DNA from: Microbacterium sp. SLBN-146
GTDB taxonomy: Bacteria; Actinomycetota; Actinomycetes; Actinomycetales; Microbacteriaceae
DNA: 64,000 bases
Assembly: GCF_006715145.1 (NCBI RefSeq)
Contig: NZ_VFMR01000001.1
Span: 2,542,001-2,606,000, forward strand
Direction of reading: 5' to 3'
The position numbers and the translations under genes were made by a program. The notes beneath the pieces are model-generated. The model searched no databases, was not told where the DNA came from, and saw only the letters and a list, made by a program, of their open reading frames with translations. Every line of letters starts with the position of its first letter. The stretch's first letter is position 1. Shown here piece by piece: positions 37,201-45,002 of this stretch.

Positions 37201-37226
37201 GCATCCAGAAGTGGGTTCCCCCGAGA
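37201..37226 (+). promoter_or_regulatory. Candidate ECF (SigK-like) promoter before the DUF4397 operon
   Basis: GCATCC (37201-37206) and CCGAGA (37221-37226), 14 bases apart, resemble the CCATCC / CCGAAT elements of mycobacterial SigK promoters. They lie about 50 bases before the ribosome site of the operon that encodes a SigK/RskA-like pair. The match is partial. Confidence 0.3.
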
Positions 37227-37277
37227 ACAACTCATCAACGGGCGGTGATCGGACCGCCCCCGATGAAGGAGACCACC

Positions 37278-38102
37278 GTGCGCAAGACCATCACCCTGGG
37301 CGTCGTGGCTGGGGCCATCGCCGCCATGGGCTTGATCGCCCCGGCCCAAGCCGCCACGTCGGCCAACGCTCAGCTGTCCGTTCTTCATGGAATCCCCGAC
37401 ACACCTGTCGATGTCTATGTCAACGGTGACCTGACCCTGGACGACTTCGAGCCGGGCGACCTCGCGGGCCCCCTCGCGCTCCCCGCCGGCGACTACTCGG
37501 TCGCGCTGACCGCGCCCGACGCCGCTGACGACAGCGCGCCGGTCCTCGGACCCGTCACGCTGACGCTCGCAGCAGGCACGAACTACACCGCGGTCGCCCA
37601 CCTCACCGCTGACGGCAGCCCGACGGTGACCCCGTTCGTGAACGACACGGCCACGACGGCCGCAGGTGAAGGTCGGCTGACGGTGCGTCACACCGCCGCC
37701 GCGCCCGCCGTTGACATCCTCGCGGGCGGTACGCCGGTCATCGAGGGCCTCACGAACCCCAACGAGGCGACGCTCAATCTGCCCGCCGGCACCATTTCGG
37801 CCGCCGTCGCCGCAGCGGGAACCACCGACCCCGTGATCGGCCCGGCAGACGTCGCGATCCAGGAAGGCACGCTCACGATCGTCTACGCGTGGGGAAGCCT
37901 CGAGGATGAGAACCTGAACCTCGCCGTTCAGACCATCAGCGGTCTGCACTCCGCGCCCGACGGTGTCAACTCCGGCACCGGCGGACAGCTCGCTCAGCGT
38001 GACGCCACGAACCAGATGCTCCTGATCGGCGGTGGCATCCTGCTCATCGCCGCCATCGGTGCCGGTTCGGTCGTCGCCGTCCGCTCGCGGTCGGGCCGCT
38101 GA
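37278..38102 (+). CDS. Secreted DUF4397 protein with C-terminal membrane anchor
   Basis: A 274-residue surface protein. A signal peptide covers about 1-25 (cleavage after APAQAA). Two DUF4397 repeats follow, opening with AQLSVLHGIPDTPVDVYVNG and GRLTVRHTAAAPAVDILAGG. The C-terminus has a hydrophobic helix (MLLIGGGILLIAAIGAGSVV) and a short Arg tail, the shape of a sorting signal, but no clear LPxTG-type motif. GTG 37278 is chosen because AAGGAG lies six bases upstream. First gene of an operon with a sortase and a sigma/anti-sigma pair. Confidence 0.85.
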   Translation: MRKTITLGVVAGAIAAMGLIAPAQAATSANAQLSVLHGIPDTPVDVYVNGDLTLDDFEPGDLAGPLALPAGDYSVALTAPDAADDSAPVLGPVTLTLAAGTNYTAVAHLTADGSPTVTPFVNDTATTAAGEGRLTVRHTAAAPAVDILAGGTPVIEGLTNPNEATLNLPAGTISAAVAAAGTTDPVIGPADVAIQEGTLTIVYAWGSLEDENLNLAVQTISGLHSAPDGVNSGTGGQLAQRDATNQMLLIGGGILLIAAIGAGSVVAVRSRSGR

Positions 38103-38116
38103 ATCAGAGGCACCCG

Positions 38117-38752
38117 ATGAAGAGGACGATCGCGACGGCGCTGGCCGCCGTCGCGATCGTCCTCGGGACGGCGGGATGCGGAGCCACCACCCCCAGTGCT
38201 CCGGTCCCGACCATCCCGGTGGAGTCGTCACCCCCGCCGGCACCCCCCACGCCGGCGGTCGACGTTCCCGTCGCGGCCGCCACCCTTGCACCGGTGAAGG
38301 AACCTGTTCCTCCCGTGCGGGTGGCGGTCGCGTCCATCGGAGTAGACATGCCCATCGTCCCCGTCGGTGTCGAGCTGGGGGGATTCATGGAACTGGACCC
38401 CGATCCCGCCATCGGCGGGTGGTATCGATTCGGTTCCGACGCCGTCAGCGAGCAGGGGAACGTCGTCATCTCGGCGCACGTGGACTCGCCCGATCACCCG
38501 ATCGGCCCGTTCAGCAAGCTCCGGGATCTGTCCGCGGGAGCGGAAGTTCAGATGACGGATGCCGCGGGGACGACGCACACTTACGCGGTGACCAGCGTCA
38601 CCTACTACCCGAAGACCGAACTGCCCGTCGATGAGCTCTTCGCCCGGACGGGAGACCGAACGCTCGTGCTGATCACGTGCGGCGGCGGATATGACGCAAC
38701 TGTGGGCAGGTACACCGATAACGTGGTCGCCATTGCGACCCCCATCGCGTGA
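38117..38752 (+). CDS. Class F-like sortase, lipoprotein-type N-terminus
   Basis: A 211-residue cysteine transpeptidase-like protein. The N-terminus ends in ATAGCG (lipobox-like), suggesting anchoring as a lipoprotein, then a Pro-rich linker to about 65. The catalytic domain has His in VVISAHVDSPDHP near 117, Cys in LVLITCGGGYD near 187 and Arg in GRYTDNVV near 197. It lies 14 bases after the DUF4397 gene, so that protein is a likely partner. Confidence 0.85.
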   Translation: MKRTIATALAAVAIVLGTAGCGATTPSAPVPTIPVESSPPPAPPTPAVDVPVAAATLAPVKEPVPPVRVAVASIGVDMPIVPVGVELGGFMELDPDPAIGGWYRFGSDAVSEQGNVVISAHVDSPDHPIGPFSKLRDLSAGAEVQMTDAAGTTHTYAVTSVTYYPKTELPVDELFARTGDRTLVLITCGGGYDATVGRYTDNVVAIATPIA

Positions 38753-38788
38753 GACTGCCTCGACGATGAGCAGATGAGAGGAGCCGGC

Positions 38789-39340
38789 GTGACAAGCCCG
38801 GATGAGCTGGAAATCGCCCAGCGCTTTCGCGACGGTGACGAGCGTGCACTCGAGGAGGTCTACCGTCGGTGGTCGCCGATCGTCTTCACCCTCGCCCTCC
38901 GCTCGCTCGGAGACCGCGGCGACGCGGAGGATGCCACGCAGAAGGCCTTCGTCTCTGCATGGACGTCGCGTGCTTCGTACGATCCGGCCAAGTCGAAACT
39001 GTCGACGTGGTTGGTCGCCATCACGAAGCGTCGCGTCGCGGATATGCACGAGGCCCGGGCCAAAGTGAGAGCGTTGCAGGAAGAGTTGCAGCGGCTCGCG
39101 AGCCCTGACGAGATGGTGGGCGGCGAAGTCGATCTCGGTGACAGTCTTCTGCTCGCGGATGAGATCGACCGGCTCGAACCCGACGCTCAGACCGTCGTCC
39201 GATTGGCTTTCTACGACGATCTCACTCACGATCAGATCTCCGAGAGGCTGCAGATGCCGCTCGGCACCGTGAAGAGCCATATCCGACGAAGTCTCTCCCG
39301 CATGCGCACACGATTGGAGGTGGGACATGTCGCATCTTGA
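38789..39340 (+). CDS. ECF sigma factor (SigK-like)
   Basis: A 183-residue sigma-70 family protein with regions 2 (EEVYRRWSPIVFTLALRSLG, then DAEDATQKAFVSAW) and 4 (LTHDQISERLQMPLGTVKSH) and no other domain. GTG 38789 has AGAGGAG five bases upstream and is preferred over the ATG five codons before. It overlaps the anti-sigma gene by 14 bases. By analogy to SigK/RskA it should control surface-protein genes, including probably its own operon. Confidence 0.88.
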   Translation: MTSPDELEIAQRFRDGDERALEEVYRRWSPIVFTLALRSLGDRGDAEDATQKAFVSAWTSRASYDPAKSKLSTWLVAITKRRVADMHEARAKVRALQEELQRLASPDEMVGGEVDLGDSLLLADEIDRLEPDAQTVVRLAFYDDLTHDQISERLQMPLGTVKSHIRRSLSRMRTRLEVGHVAS

Positions 39341-40028
39341 CCCCGAGCGCCTCGCGCTGACAGCTGCCGGCGCGGAGCTCACGCCAACTGAGCAGGAGCA
39401 CATCGACGCCTGTGACGACTGCGCGCTGGAACTCGCCGAACTGGAACACACCGTCGACGTCGCGCGCGCCACAGCGCTCCTCGGTCCCCTCGAAACACCG
39501 CCGGAGCGCGTGTGGGAGAGGATCTCGGCCGAGGTCCGCGCCGCGGCCGCAGAAGCACCGCCGACGCGTCGAGAGCGCCGCCCTCGCCGCACCAGCGCGC
39601 TCACGAAACTCATGTTCACGCTCGCCGCAAGCATCGCCATGGTGCTCGTCGCGGTGGGAGTCTGGTCCGTCGTCCGGCCGGTGCAGGTGGTCGAGCTCGC
39701 CGCCGCGAGCCTCGATGCCTTCCCCGCTCACCCGGGTTCGGCAGGAGAGGCCGTCGTCGTCGAGAACCCCGATGGTCAACTCGAAGTCCGCGTCGCGCTC
39801 GATGCGGATGACTTCGAGGACGGATACCGCGAAGTCTGGCTGATCAAGGCCGATGCATCCGATCTCGTCAGCCTCGGAGTGCTGCAGGGCCGAGACGGCG
39901 TCTTCACCGTTCCCGAGGGGATCGACATCCACGACTTCGTGCTGGTCGACATCTCGCAGGAGCACGAAGACGGCGACCCCACGCATTCCGGCGATTCGGT
40001 CGTGCGAGGTGAGCTGCAGTTCGCCTGA
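39327..40028 (+). CDS. Anti-sigma factor, RskA-like
   Basis: A 233-residue inhibitor of the sigma factor. An N-terminal cytoplasmic zinc-binding segment (HIDACDDC, H-x3-C-x2-C near 26-33) precedes one membrane helix (LMFTLAASIAMVLVAVGVW near 95-115) and an extracytoplasmic RskA domain to the end. The signal that triggers its cleavage is unknown. Last gene of the DUF4397-sortase operon. Confidence 0.87.
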   Translation: MSHLDPERLALTAAGAELTPTEQEHIDACDDCALELAELEHTVDVARATALLGPLETPPERVWERISAEVRAAAAEAPPTRRERRPRRTSALTKLMFTLAASIAMVLVAVGVWSVVRPVQVVELAAASLDAFPAHPGSAGEAVVVENPDGQLEVRVALDADDFEDGYREVWLIKADASDLVSLGVLQGRDGVFTVPEGIDIHDFVLVDISQEHEDGDPTHSGDSVVRGELQFA

Positions 40029-40056
40029 GGAATGGCGGGCTCCGTGGGGGCGTTGT

Positions 40057-40087
40057 ATGCTGGTGTGCTCGGATGCCACGGCATCCG
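40057..40087 (+). promoter_or_regulatory. Probable ssrA promoter region
   Basis: TATGCT at 40057-40062 is a good -10 and would start a precursor about 70 bases before mature tmRNA. A dyad GGATGCC-AC-GGCATCC follows at about 40071-40087. The mature 5' end would be made by RNase P. Confidence 0.45.
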
Positions 40088-40139
40088 GCGTATGACAACT
40101 CCACAGAGTGACAGTGGTTCTCTTCGAAAGAAGGTTCAC

Positions 40140-40507
40140 GGGGATGATCGGTTTCGACATCGCCTGCGAATCCACGAGAAGCGGGCCGAGGATGCAGGGT
40201 TATCTCGTAAACGCCCTCTGCAAAAATATAACTGCCGATAAGAAGCAGTCTGACTTCGCCCTCGCTGCGTAAGTAGCGAGCCCGAGTCCGTCAGTCCGTG
40301 TGTGATTCCGTCACGGTTTCTGGCGTCATCTAGGAATCTTGCTGCGTGATGTTGTCTGGTCGTCACGCGGGACTTTCACCAGGCTGGGCCTGTCGACTTA
40401 GGTGTCTGTGACAAAGGTCGGGGCCGAGTAGAACGCATGCATAGACTGCGCCCGGAGAAGGCGTGGAGACCCAGCGATGGACGGGGGTTCGATTCCCCCC
40501 ATCTCCA
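40140..40507 (+). ncRNA. ssrA: tmRNA (SsrA)
   Basis: Rescues stalled ribosomes and tags the unfinished protein. The 5' end GGGGATG pairs with CATCTCC at the 3' end (one G-U). The T-arm reads GGGGGTTCGATTCCCCCC. The tag frame resumes at GCC and encodes ADKKQSDFALAA before TAA (about 40234-40272), with the typical A-rich stretch before it. Length is 368 bases without encoded CCA. Confidence 0.95.
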
Positions 40508-40522
40508 CTGAACTGCTGTCAC

Positions 40523-40574
40523 GACGGAAGGACCCGACGCCCGCGAATCAACGCGGACGTCGGGTCCTTCCGTC
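40523..40574 (+). terminator. ssrA terminator hairpin
   Basis: Arms 40523-40539 and 40558-40574 are 17-base perfect complements. The 18-base loop contains a further CCGCG/CGCGG pair. It directly follows the tmRNA; only a short T-rich stretch comes after. Confidence 0.8.
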
Positions 40575-40638
40575 TCTTCGGGACCGCGTGAAACGAGTGA
40601 TCGCCCGCATGCCTCCGATCGCTGGTTGACTGGACGTC

Positions 40639-41280
40639 ATGGACACCATGGCGATGTTCCCGCTGGGGAGCGTGCTGTTCCCCTACACGCCGCTCGCGCT
40701 GAGGGTGTTCGAGCCGCGCTACCTCACGATGATCGGGCGACTCCTCGATGTGACGGATCCCGAGTTCGGGGTCGTGCTCATCGAGCGAGGACTCGAAGCA
40801 GGAGGCGGAGATCAACGTGCGTCCGTGGGCACCAGAGCGCGCATCCTGCAGATCGAGGCCGGCGCCGAAGACCTCTACGTCGTCGCGGTGGGCGGCGAGC
40901 GGCTGAGCGTTCACGAGTGGCGTGAGGACGATCCCTACCCCATCGCTCACGTATCGACGATGCCACCGCTCACGTGGGACGACGCACTCGAGCCCCTGCG
41001 TCGCGAGGCGGAACGGGTCGTCCGGCGCGTCGGGAGTCTCGCGTCGGCGCTGGGAGAATCACGATGGGATCCGGAGACGCCGCTGTCCGATGATCCTCTG
41101 GAGTCGTCCTGGCAGCTGGCCGCCATCACCCCGTTGGGGGAGTACGACCGGTTTCGTCTGCTGAACTCGACCACTCTCGGAGGCCTGCTGCGCGCCGTCA
41201 TCGACCTGTCGCTCGACGAGGAGACGGTGCTCATTGCCCGCATCGCGGACGCGCGAGACCAGAACGAGGACGACCTCTAG
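40639..41280 (+). CDS. LON peptidase N-terminal (substrate-binding) domain protein
   Basis: A 213-residue stand-alone Lon-N (PUA-like) domain without ATPase or protease parts. It starts MAMFPLGSVLFPYTPLALRV and continues FEPRYLTMI near 30. Such proteins are common in actinobacteria; the role is unknown, presumably protein or ligand binding. ATG 40639 or 40648 could start it. Confidence 0.85.
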   Translation: MDTMAMFPLGSVLFPYTPLALRVFEPRYLTMIGRLLDVTDPEFGVVLIERGLEAGGGDQRASVGTRARILQIEAGAEDLYVVAVGGERLSVHEWREDDPYPIAHVSTMPPLTWDDALEPLRREAERVVRRVGSLASALGESRWDPETPLSDDPLESSWQLAAITPLGEYDRFRLLNSTTLGGLLRAVIDLSLDEETVLIARIADARDQNEDDL

Positions 41281-41308
41281 ACCCGAGTCCGCGACCCCGG
41301 CCGAATGC

Positions 41309-41497
41309 TCAGCCCGCAGGATCGTCGTCGCCTTGGCGGCGACGGCGATCACGCTGGGACACGGCGACGGCGGCGGCGCCGCTGGTCGCGGCGGCGAGCC
41401 CGGTCAGAGCGCTGACGAGCGGCTGGCCCAGGGTGAGCAGACTGACGATGACGCCCACGAAGAACACGAGCGCAAGCAAGCCGGTCGTGAACTTCAT
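41309..41497 (-). CDS. Small two-helix membrane protein
   Basis: A 62-residue protein with a hydrophobic region at about 5-50 and an Arg/Asp-rich tail (SQRDRRRRQGDDD). TAGCCT lies six bases before the ATG, a leaderless start, which supports a real gene. No family recognised. Confidence 0.6.
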   Translation of the reverse strand: MKFTTGLLALVFFVGVIVSLLTLGQPLVSALTGLAAATSGAAAVAVSQRDRRRRQGDDDPAG

Positions 41498-41571
41498 TTC
41501 TCCAGGCTAGGGACGTCGACGGCTGTGGGGCACTTCTAGGGGCGACTGGCGCCGGCGGAGTGCTCTCCAGA

Positions 41572-41817
41572 TCAGACGTTCCGGCGATGCATCCATCTGG
41601 CCAGGAATACTCCCGCAGCGCCGACGACGATCATCGCTGCTCCAGCCCACGTCCAGAGTCCTTCGCTCGTGGTGACTCCGCGGACCGCCAGCACGAGACC
41701 GCCCAGCAGGCACCCCGTCGCCACGAGGGTCCGTACCCAACGTGCGAGCCGCCGACGCGGGCGATGCATACCTTCTGGCAGCGACCCGGGTCTCTTGCCG
41801 TACTCGTCTTCGCTCAT
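41572..41817 (-). CDS. Small two-TM membrane protein
   Basis: An 81-residue protein. A charged N-terminus (MSEDEYGKRPGSLPEGMH) precedes hydrophobic segments at about 28-46 and 54-72, then MHRRNV. The layout is like DUF308-type or DUF2530-like small actinobacterial membrane proteins, but I cannot assign it. Confidence 0.58.
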   Translation of the reverse strand: MSEDEYGKRPGSLPEGMHRPRRRLARWVRTLVATGCLLGGLVLAVRGVTTSEGLWTWAGAAMIVVGAAGVFLARWMHRRNV

Positions 41818-41948
41818 GGACAGTCCAATCGCCCGTCGAGACGTCAGCGTATCGTGAGCGCGCGTGGCGCAATGCACCTCCCTTCACGGACGAGAGAGGG
41901 GATGGTAGCTGCCCGAGCGATGTCAGGATATGCGTCTAGGGTGCCGCT

Positions 41949-42602
41949 ATGAGCGAATCGGGATGGCGGGGATTCCTCGCCAGCGCGGGCCTTGATGATT
42001 GGTCGATCCTTCATGGTGGCCCGACGGCGGTCTACCGGGTGGAATCCCTGACGAATGCCGCTCGGCTCGCCGCCGCGATCGCCGATCTGCCCGGACTAGG
42101 GCTCCGCACCGTCTTGACGCTGGCATCCGACCGCATGACCGTCAAGCTGACGCGCGAACTCTGGGCAACGGAGCAGGAGCATGTCGAGGTGGCGCGCGCG
42201 ATCTCCGCCGTCGCTCGCGAATTCTCAGCAGTTGCCGATGCGAGTGCCGCTCAAGAAGTCCAGGTGGCGATCGCCGCGCATCCCGACGCGATCGATCTCC
42301 CGTTCTGGCGCGCAGTGCTCGGCTATGCGCCGATGGCGGAGGACAACGGCATCGACCCTCTTGGGCAAAGCTCGACGGTGTGGATGCAGGACCTCGATTC
42401 CGCGAAGCCTCTCCGGCACGCGATGCATCTCGACGTCTCGCTGTCGAAAGACCACATCCGGGCACGTCTCGAGACAGCTCTCACGGCGGGTGGCCGTATC
42501 GTCGACGACTCGGAAGCGCCGGCCTCGTGGATCCTCGCCGACAGATCCGGCAACAAGGTGTGCCTCGCGGCCTGGCCCGATGGTGCAGCACCGTCCGCGT
42601 GA
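41949..42602 (+). CDS. Pterin-dehydratase-like / VOC fusion protein
   Basis: A 217-residue protein. The first ~100 residues resemble 4a-hydroxytetrahydrobiopterin dehydratase-type folds (VYRVESLTNAARLAAAIADL, then the HVEVARAISAVA helix). The second half is a VOC domain (FWRAVLGYAPMAED near 123, MHLDVSLSKDHI near 158, WILADRSGNKVCLAAW near the end). TAGGGT six bases before the ATG gives a leaderless start. A ligand-binding or small-molecule enzyme role is inferred. Confidence 0.65.
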   Translation: MSESGWRGFLASAGLDDWSILHGGPTAVYRVESLTNAARLAAAIADLPGLGLRTVLTLASDRMTVKLTRELWATEQEHVEVARAISAVAREFSAVADASAAQEVQVAIAAHPDAIDLPFWRAVLGYAPMAEDNGIDPLGQSSTVWMQDLDSAKPLRHAMHLDVSLSKDHIRARLETALTAGGRIVDDSEAPASWILADRSGNKVCLAAWPDGAAPSA

Positions 42603-42608
42603 ACGGTT

Positions 42609-44351
42609 CTACTCGTCCCGTGAGGGGAGCGCGATCCGAAGGGACGTCCCTTCTCCGAGGACCGACGAGATGGATAGGTCCCCATGGTGGGCCTGAACGA
42701 TCTCGCGAACGATCGCCAGTCCGAGTCCTGTTCCCTGGACAGCCTGATCCTGAGCATTGGTGGCGCGGTAGAAGCGGTCGAAGACGTGAGGGATGTCGTC
42801 CTCCGGAATGCCCATACCCGTGTCGGTGATGCTGATGACGACAGTCGTGGTTCCGTCTGATTGAAGCGCGGGCTTCATATCGACGTGGATACGACCGGAC
42901 GAAGGCGTGAACTTCACGGCGTTCTCGATCACGTTCATGAACGCCTGCTCGAGTTGGTCCTCGTCGCCGTCGATGACGGCCCCTCCCTCGGCGCTCATCG
43001 TCAGAGATGCGCCCTGGGAAGCGGCGAGCGGACGGAGCGACTCTTCCACGCGCCGAAGCACCCGACCGACCTCGAACGACCTGGCAGTTTGCGTCGCGCG
43101 TCCGGACTCCAGCCGTGCAAGGAGCAGCATGTCTCTGGCGAGGTCATGAAGCCGACGCGCGTTGCGCTCGACGATCCACAACCTCTTCTTCGTACTCGCA
43201 GAGAGCGCCTCGTCGTCATCGAGAACGAGGTCGAGGTATCCCAGGATGGACGTCAACGGCGTTCGCATCTCGTGGCTCATCGTGTTGATGATGTCGCTCT
43301 TCGACTTGTCGAGCTCCTTCAGTTGCTGGACCAGGAGCTCCTGTCGCTCGAGCAGACGGGCGAGCGCGGCATGGCGGGACATCACGGTGACGGCGGCGAG
43401 GACGATGGCGGCCGCAGCCAGCACCAAGGCGACGGTGGGGACATGGGTCTGTGAGGCGATGAGCAGGACCACAAGGCTGGCGAGGACCGCGAGCGCTGGC
43501 ACCGGCAGGATCCGGGGATTCGAGATCGTGGGGGTGATGCGGGGTTCGATTCGCGTCACGCCATCGACCCAGATCGCGGTGCAGGCGAGACCGAGCGTCC
43601 ACGCGGCGTCGAGCGGAGTACCAGTCGAGTAGGTGCCCTCGCGGGTGAGCAGCGCATAGACGATGTCTGCCCCCGCGAACAAGAGGAATCCGACGACGAG
43701 GAAGGGCCAGCGAGGGCCGAGTCGCAGGACCGGTGAGGCGAAGATGGCGACGATGGCGGTGACGAGGAGAACATCGAACAGCGGGTACAGGGCAGCAATG
43801 GCCACACTCAGCGGATCGGTGCCGCTGGCGGCATCCGTGAATACCGGTCCGAGGATCGCGGCGAGGACCGCGGCCGCCCCCAGTGACGCCACAGCGCCGT
43901 CGAACAACGCCGAATTGAGGGAGCCGGGGGATTGACGCAGAACCAGCACCAGCAGGGCAGCCAAGGTGAGCGGGTAGTAGAGGAGGTATCCGACGTCGGC
44001 GAGCGACGGCGAGGGGAGCTCGCCTGAGGGGTTCATCGCGATGGCGTAGTACGTATCCCCTGCGGCGTTGAACGCCACTCCGATCGCAGCGAGGATCACT
44101 TCCGGTCTCGCGAACCTCGTCCGCACGGCGACGAGCCAGAAGACGCCGACGGGGACCCATTGAGCAACACTCGACAGCCACACGTTCACGAAGGTCGAGG
44201 CGGGGTCCCCAGGCACGAGGAGAAGCACGAGGAAGACCAGATTGACCACGAGCGTGAGGATGATGAGCGCACGGATCGCCCGGTCCAAGCGGCCGCTACC
44301 TGCCTCGGAACGCGGCGGAGTGGCGGACTGATCTGCTCCTGAGACGATCAT
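42609..44351 (-). CDS. Membrane sensor histidine kinase (orphan)
   Basis: A 580-residue kinase. About nine hydrophobic helices cover residues 20-320 and no extracellular sensor domain is visible. The HisKA H-box INTMSHEMRTPLTSILGYL lies near 350, the N-box FMNVIENAVKF near 470, and the G-boxes DTGMGIPEDDI and GTGLGLAI near 515-545. ATG 44351 has GGAGG about six bases upstream. No response regulator lies next to it, so the partner is elsewhere. The polytopic N-terminus suggests sensing within or near the membrane. Confidence 0.88.
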   Translation of the reverse strand: MIVSGADQSATPPRSEAGSGRLDRAIRALIILTLVVNLVFLVLLLVPGDPASTFVNVWLSSVAQWVPVGVFWLVAVRTRFARPEVILAAIGVAFNAAGDTYYAIAMNPSGELPSPSLADVGYLLYYPLTLAALLVLVLRQSPGSLNSALFDGAVASLGAAAVLAAILGPVFTDAASGTDPLSVAIAALYPLFDVLLVTAIVAIFASPVLRLGPRWPFLVVGFLLFAGADIVYALLTREGTYSTGTPLDAAWTLGLACTAIWVDGVTRIEPRITPTISNPRILPVPALAVLASLVVLLIASQTHVPTVALVLAAAAIVLAAVTVMSRHAALARLLERQELLVQQLKELDKSKSDIINTMSHEMRTPLTSILGYLDLVLDDDEALSASTKKRLWIVERNARRLHDLARDMLLLARLESGRATQTARSFEVGRVLRRVEESLRPLAASQGASLTMSAEGGAVIDGDEDQLEQAFMNVIENAVKFTPSSGRIHVDMKPALQSDGTTTVVISITDTGMGIPEDDIPHVFDRFYRATNAQDQAVQGTGLGLAIVREIVQAHHGDLSISSVLGEGTSLRIALPSRDE

Positions 44352-44594
44352 CCATCCCTCCATCCGACCGGCACCGCACAACCACCTGGGCCACGTCGCC
44401 CACACGATCCGTCCGCGCGTCCTGCACGGCGACCGTGTTCCTCACGCCGCAGGTCGAGTGCGGTTCTGAGTGCTCCGAACTCTACGGGGCCGCGGTCGCC
44501 GAACTCGCTGTGACATGCGCGACGGCGATCTTGGTTTGCGCGGGTGAGTCGTTCTGGTTCAGGGATCGATACCTGTCAGGTCTCCCCGGCAGGG

Positions 44595-44864
44595 TCACCA
44601 GATCGTGCCGCCGCCGATCGAGATGCCGCCCCAGGTGAGTGCGATGAAGATCGCCGCGAACACGACGGGTGCGATGCCCTGACCGCTCCGTGCGAGCCCC
44701 TTGAGGAGTGCGATCACAGCAAGGACAGTCGCGACGATGGAAAGGCCGCCGCCCAAGATCAGACCGATGAACAGTGGAATGGGCATGAGAAGCAGGCCGG
44801 CGAGTGCGAACCAGAAGGCAGCCCAGGCGGTCGGGTTCGAGCGGCGTGCTGCGGAGGAAGACAT
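44595..44864 (-). CDS. Small membrane protein (DUF4190-like)
   Basis: An 89-residue protein with two to three hydrophobic segments. NPTAWAAFWFALAGLLLMPI and GLILGGGLSIVATVLAVIAL resemble the DUF4190 two-helix pattern. ATG 44864 lies six bases after CATAAT on the same strand; upstream frame to 44960 is not needed. The 243 bases between it and the kinase start (44352-44594) hold no gene I can support. Confidence 0.65.
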   Translation of the reverse strand: MSSSAARRSNPTAWAAFWFALAGLLLMPIPLFIGLILGGGLSIVATVLAVIALLKGLARSGQGIAPVVFAAIFIALTWGGISIGGGTIW

Positions 44865-45002
44865 GTCTCCATTATGAGTGCCCGTGCGGGGCAGGCGAGG
44901 AACCGAGGCGGGGTGGTCGGATGGCGCCGGTGGGTACGCTGATTGCGGCGTGCTCGTCATCGGGGTCGAGGCGCTTCAGAACGTCGTGAGGAGCCGTGAC
45001 GG

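Noticed and set aside
44352..44594. 67-codon plus-strand frame (44435-44638)
   Set aside because: No ribosome site, atypical composition, and overlap with the small membrane gene's end.
44940..45002. Possible riboswitch before hutF
   Set aside because: Only a ribosome site is visible; no conserved aptamer pattern was found.
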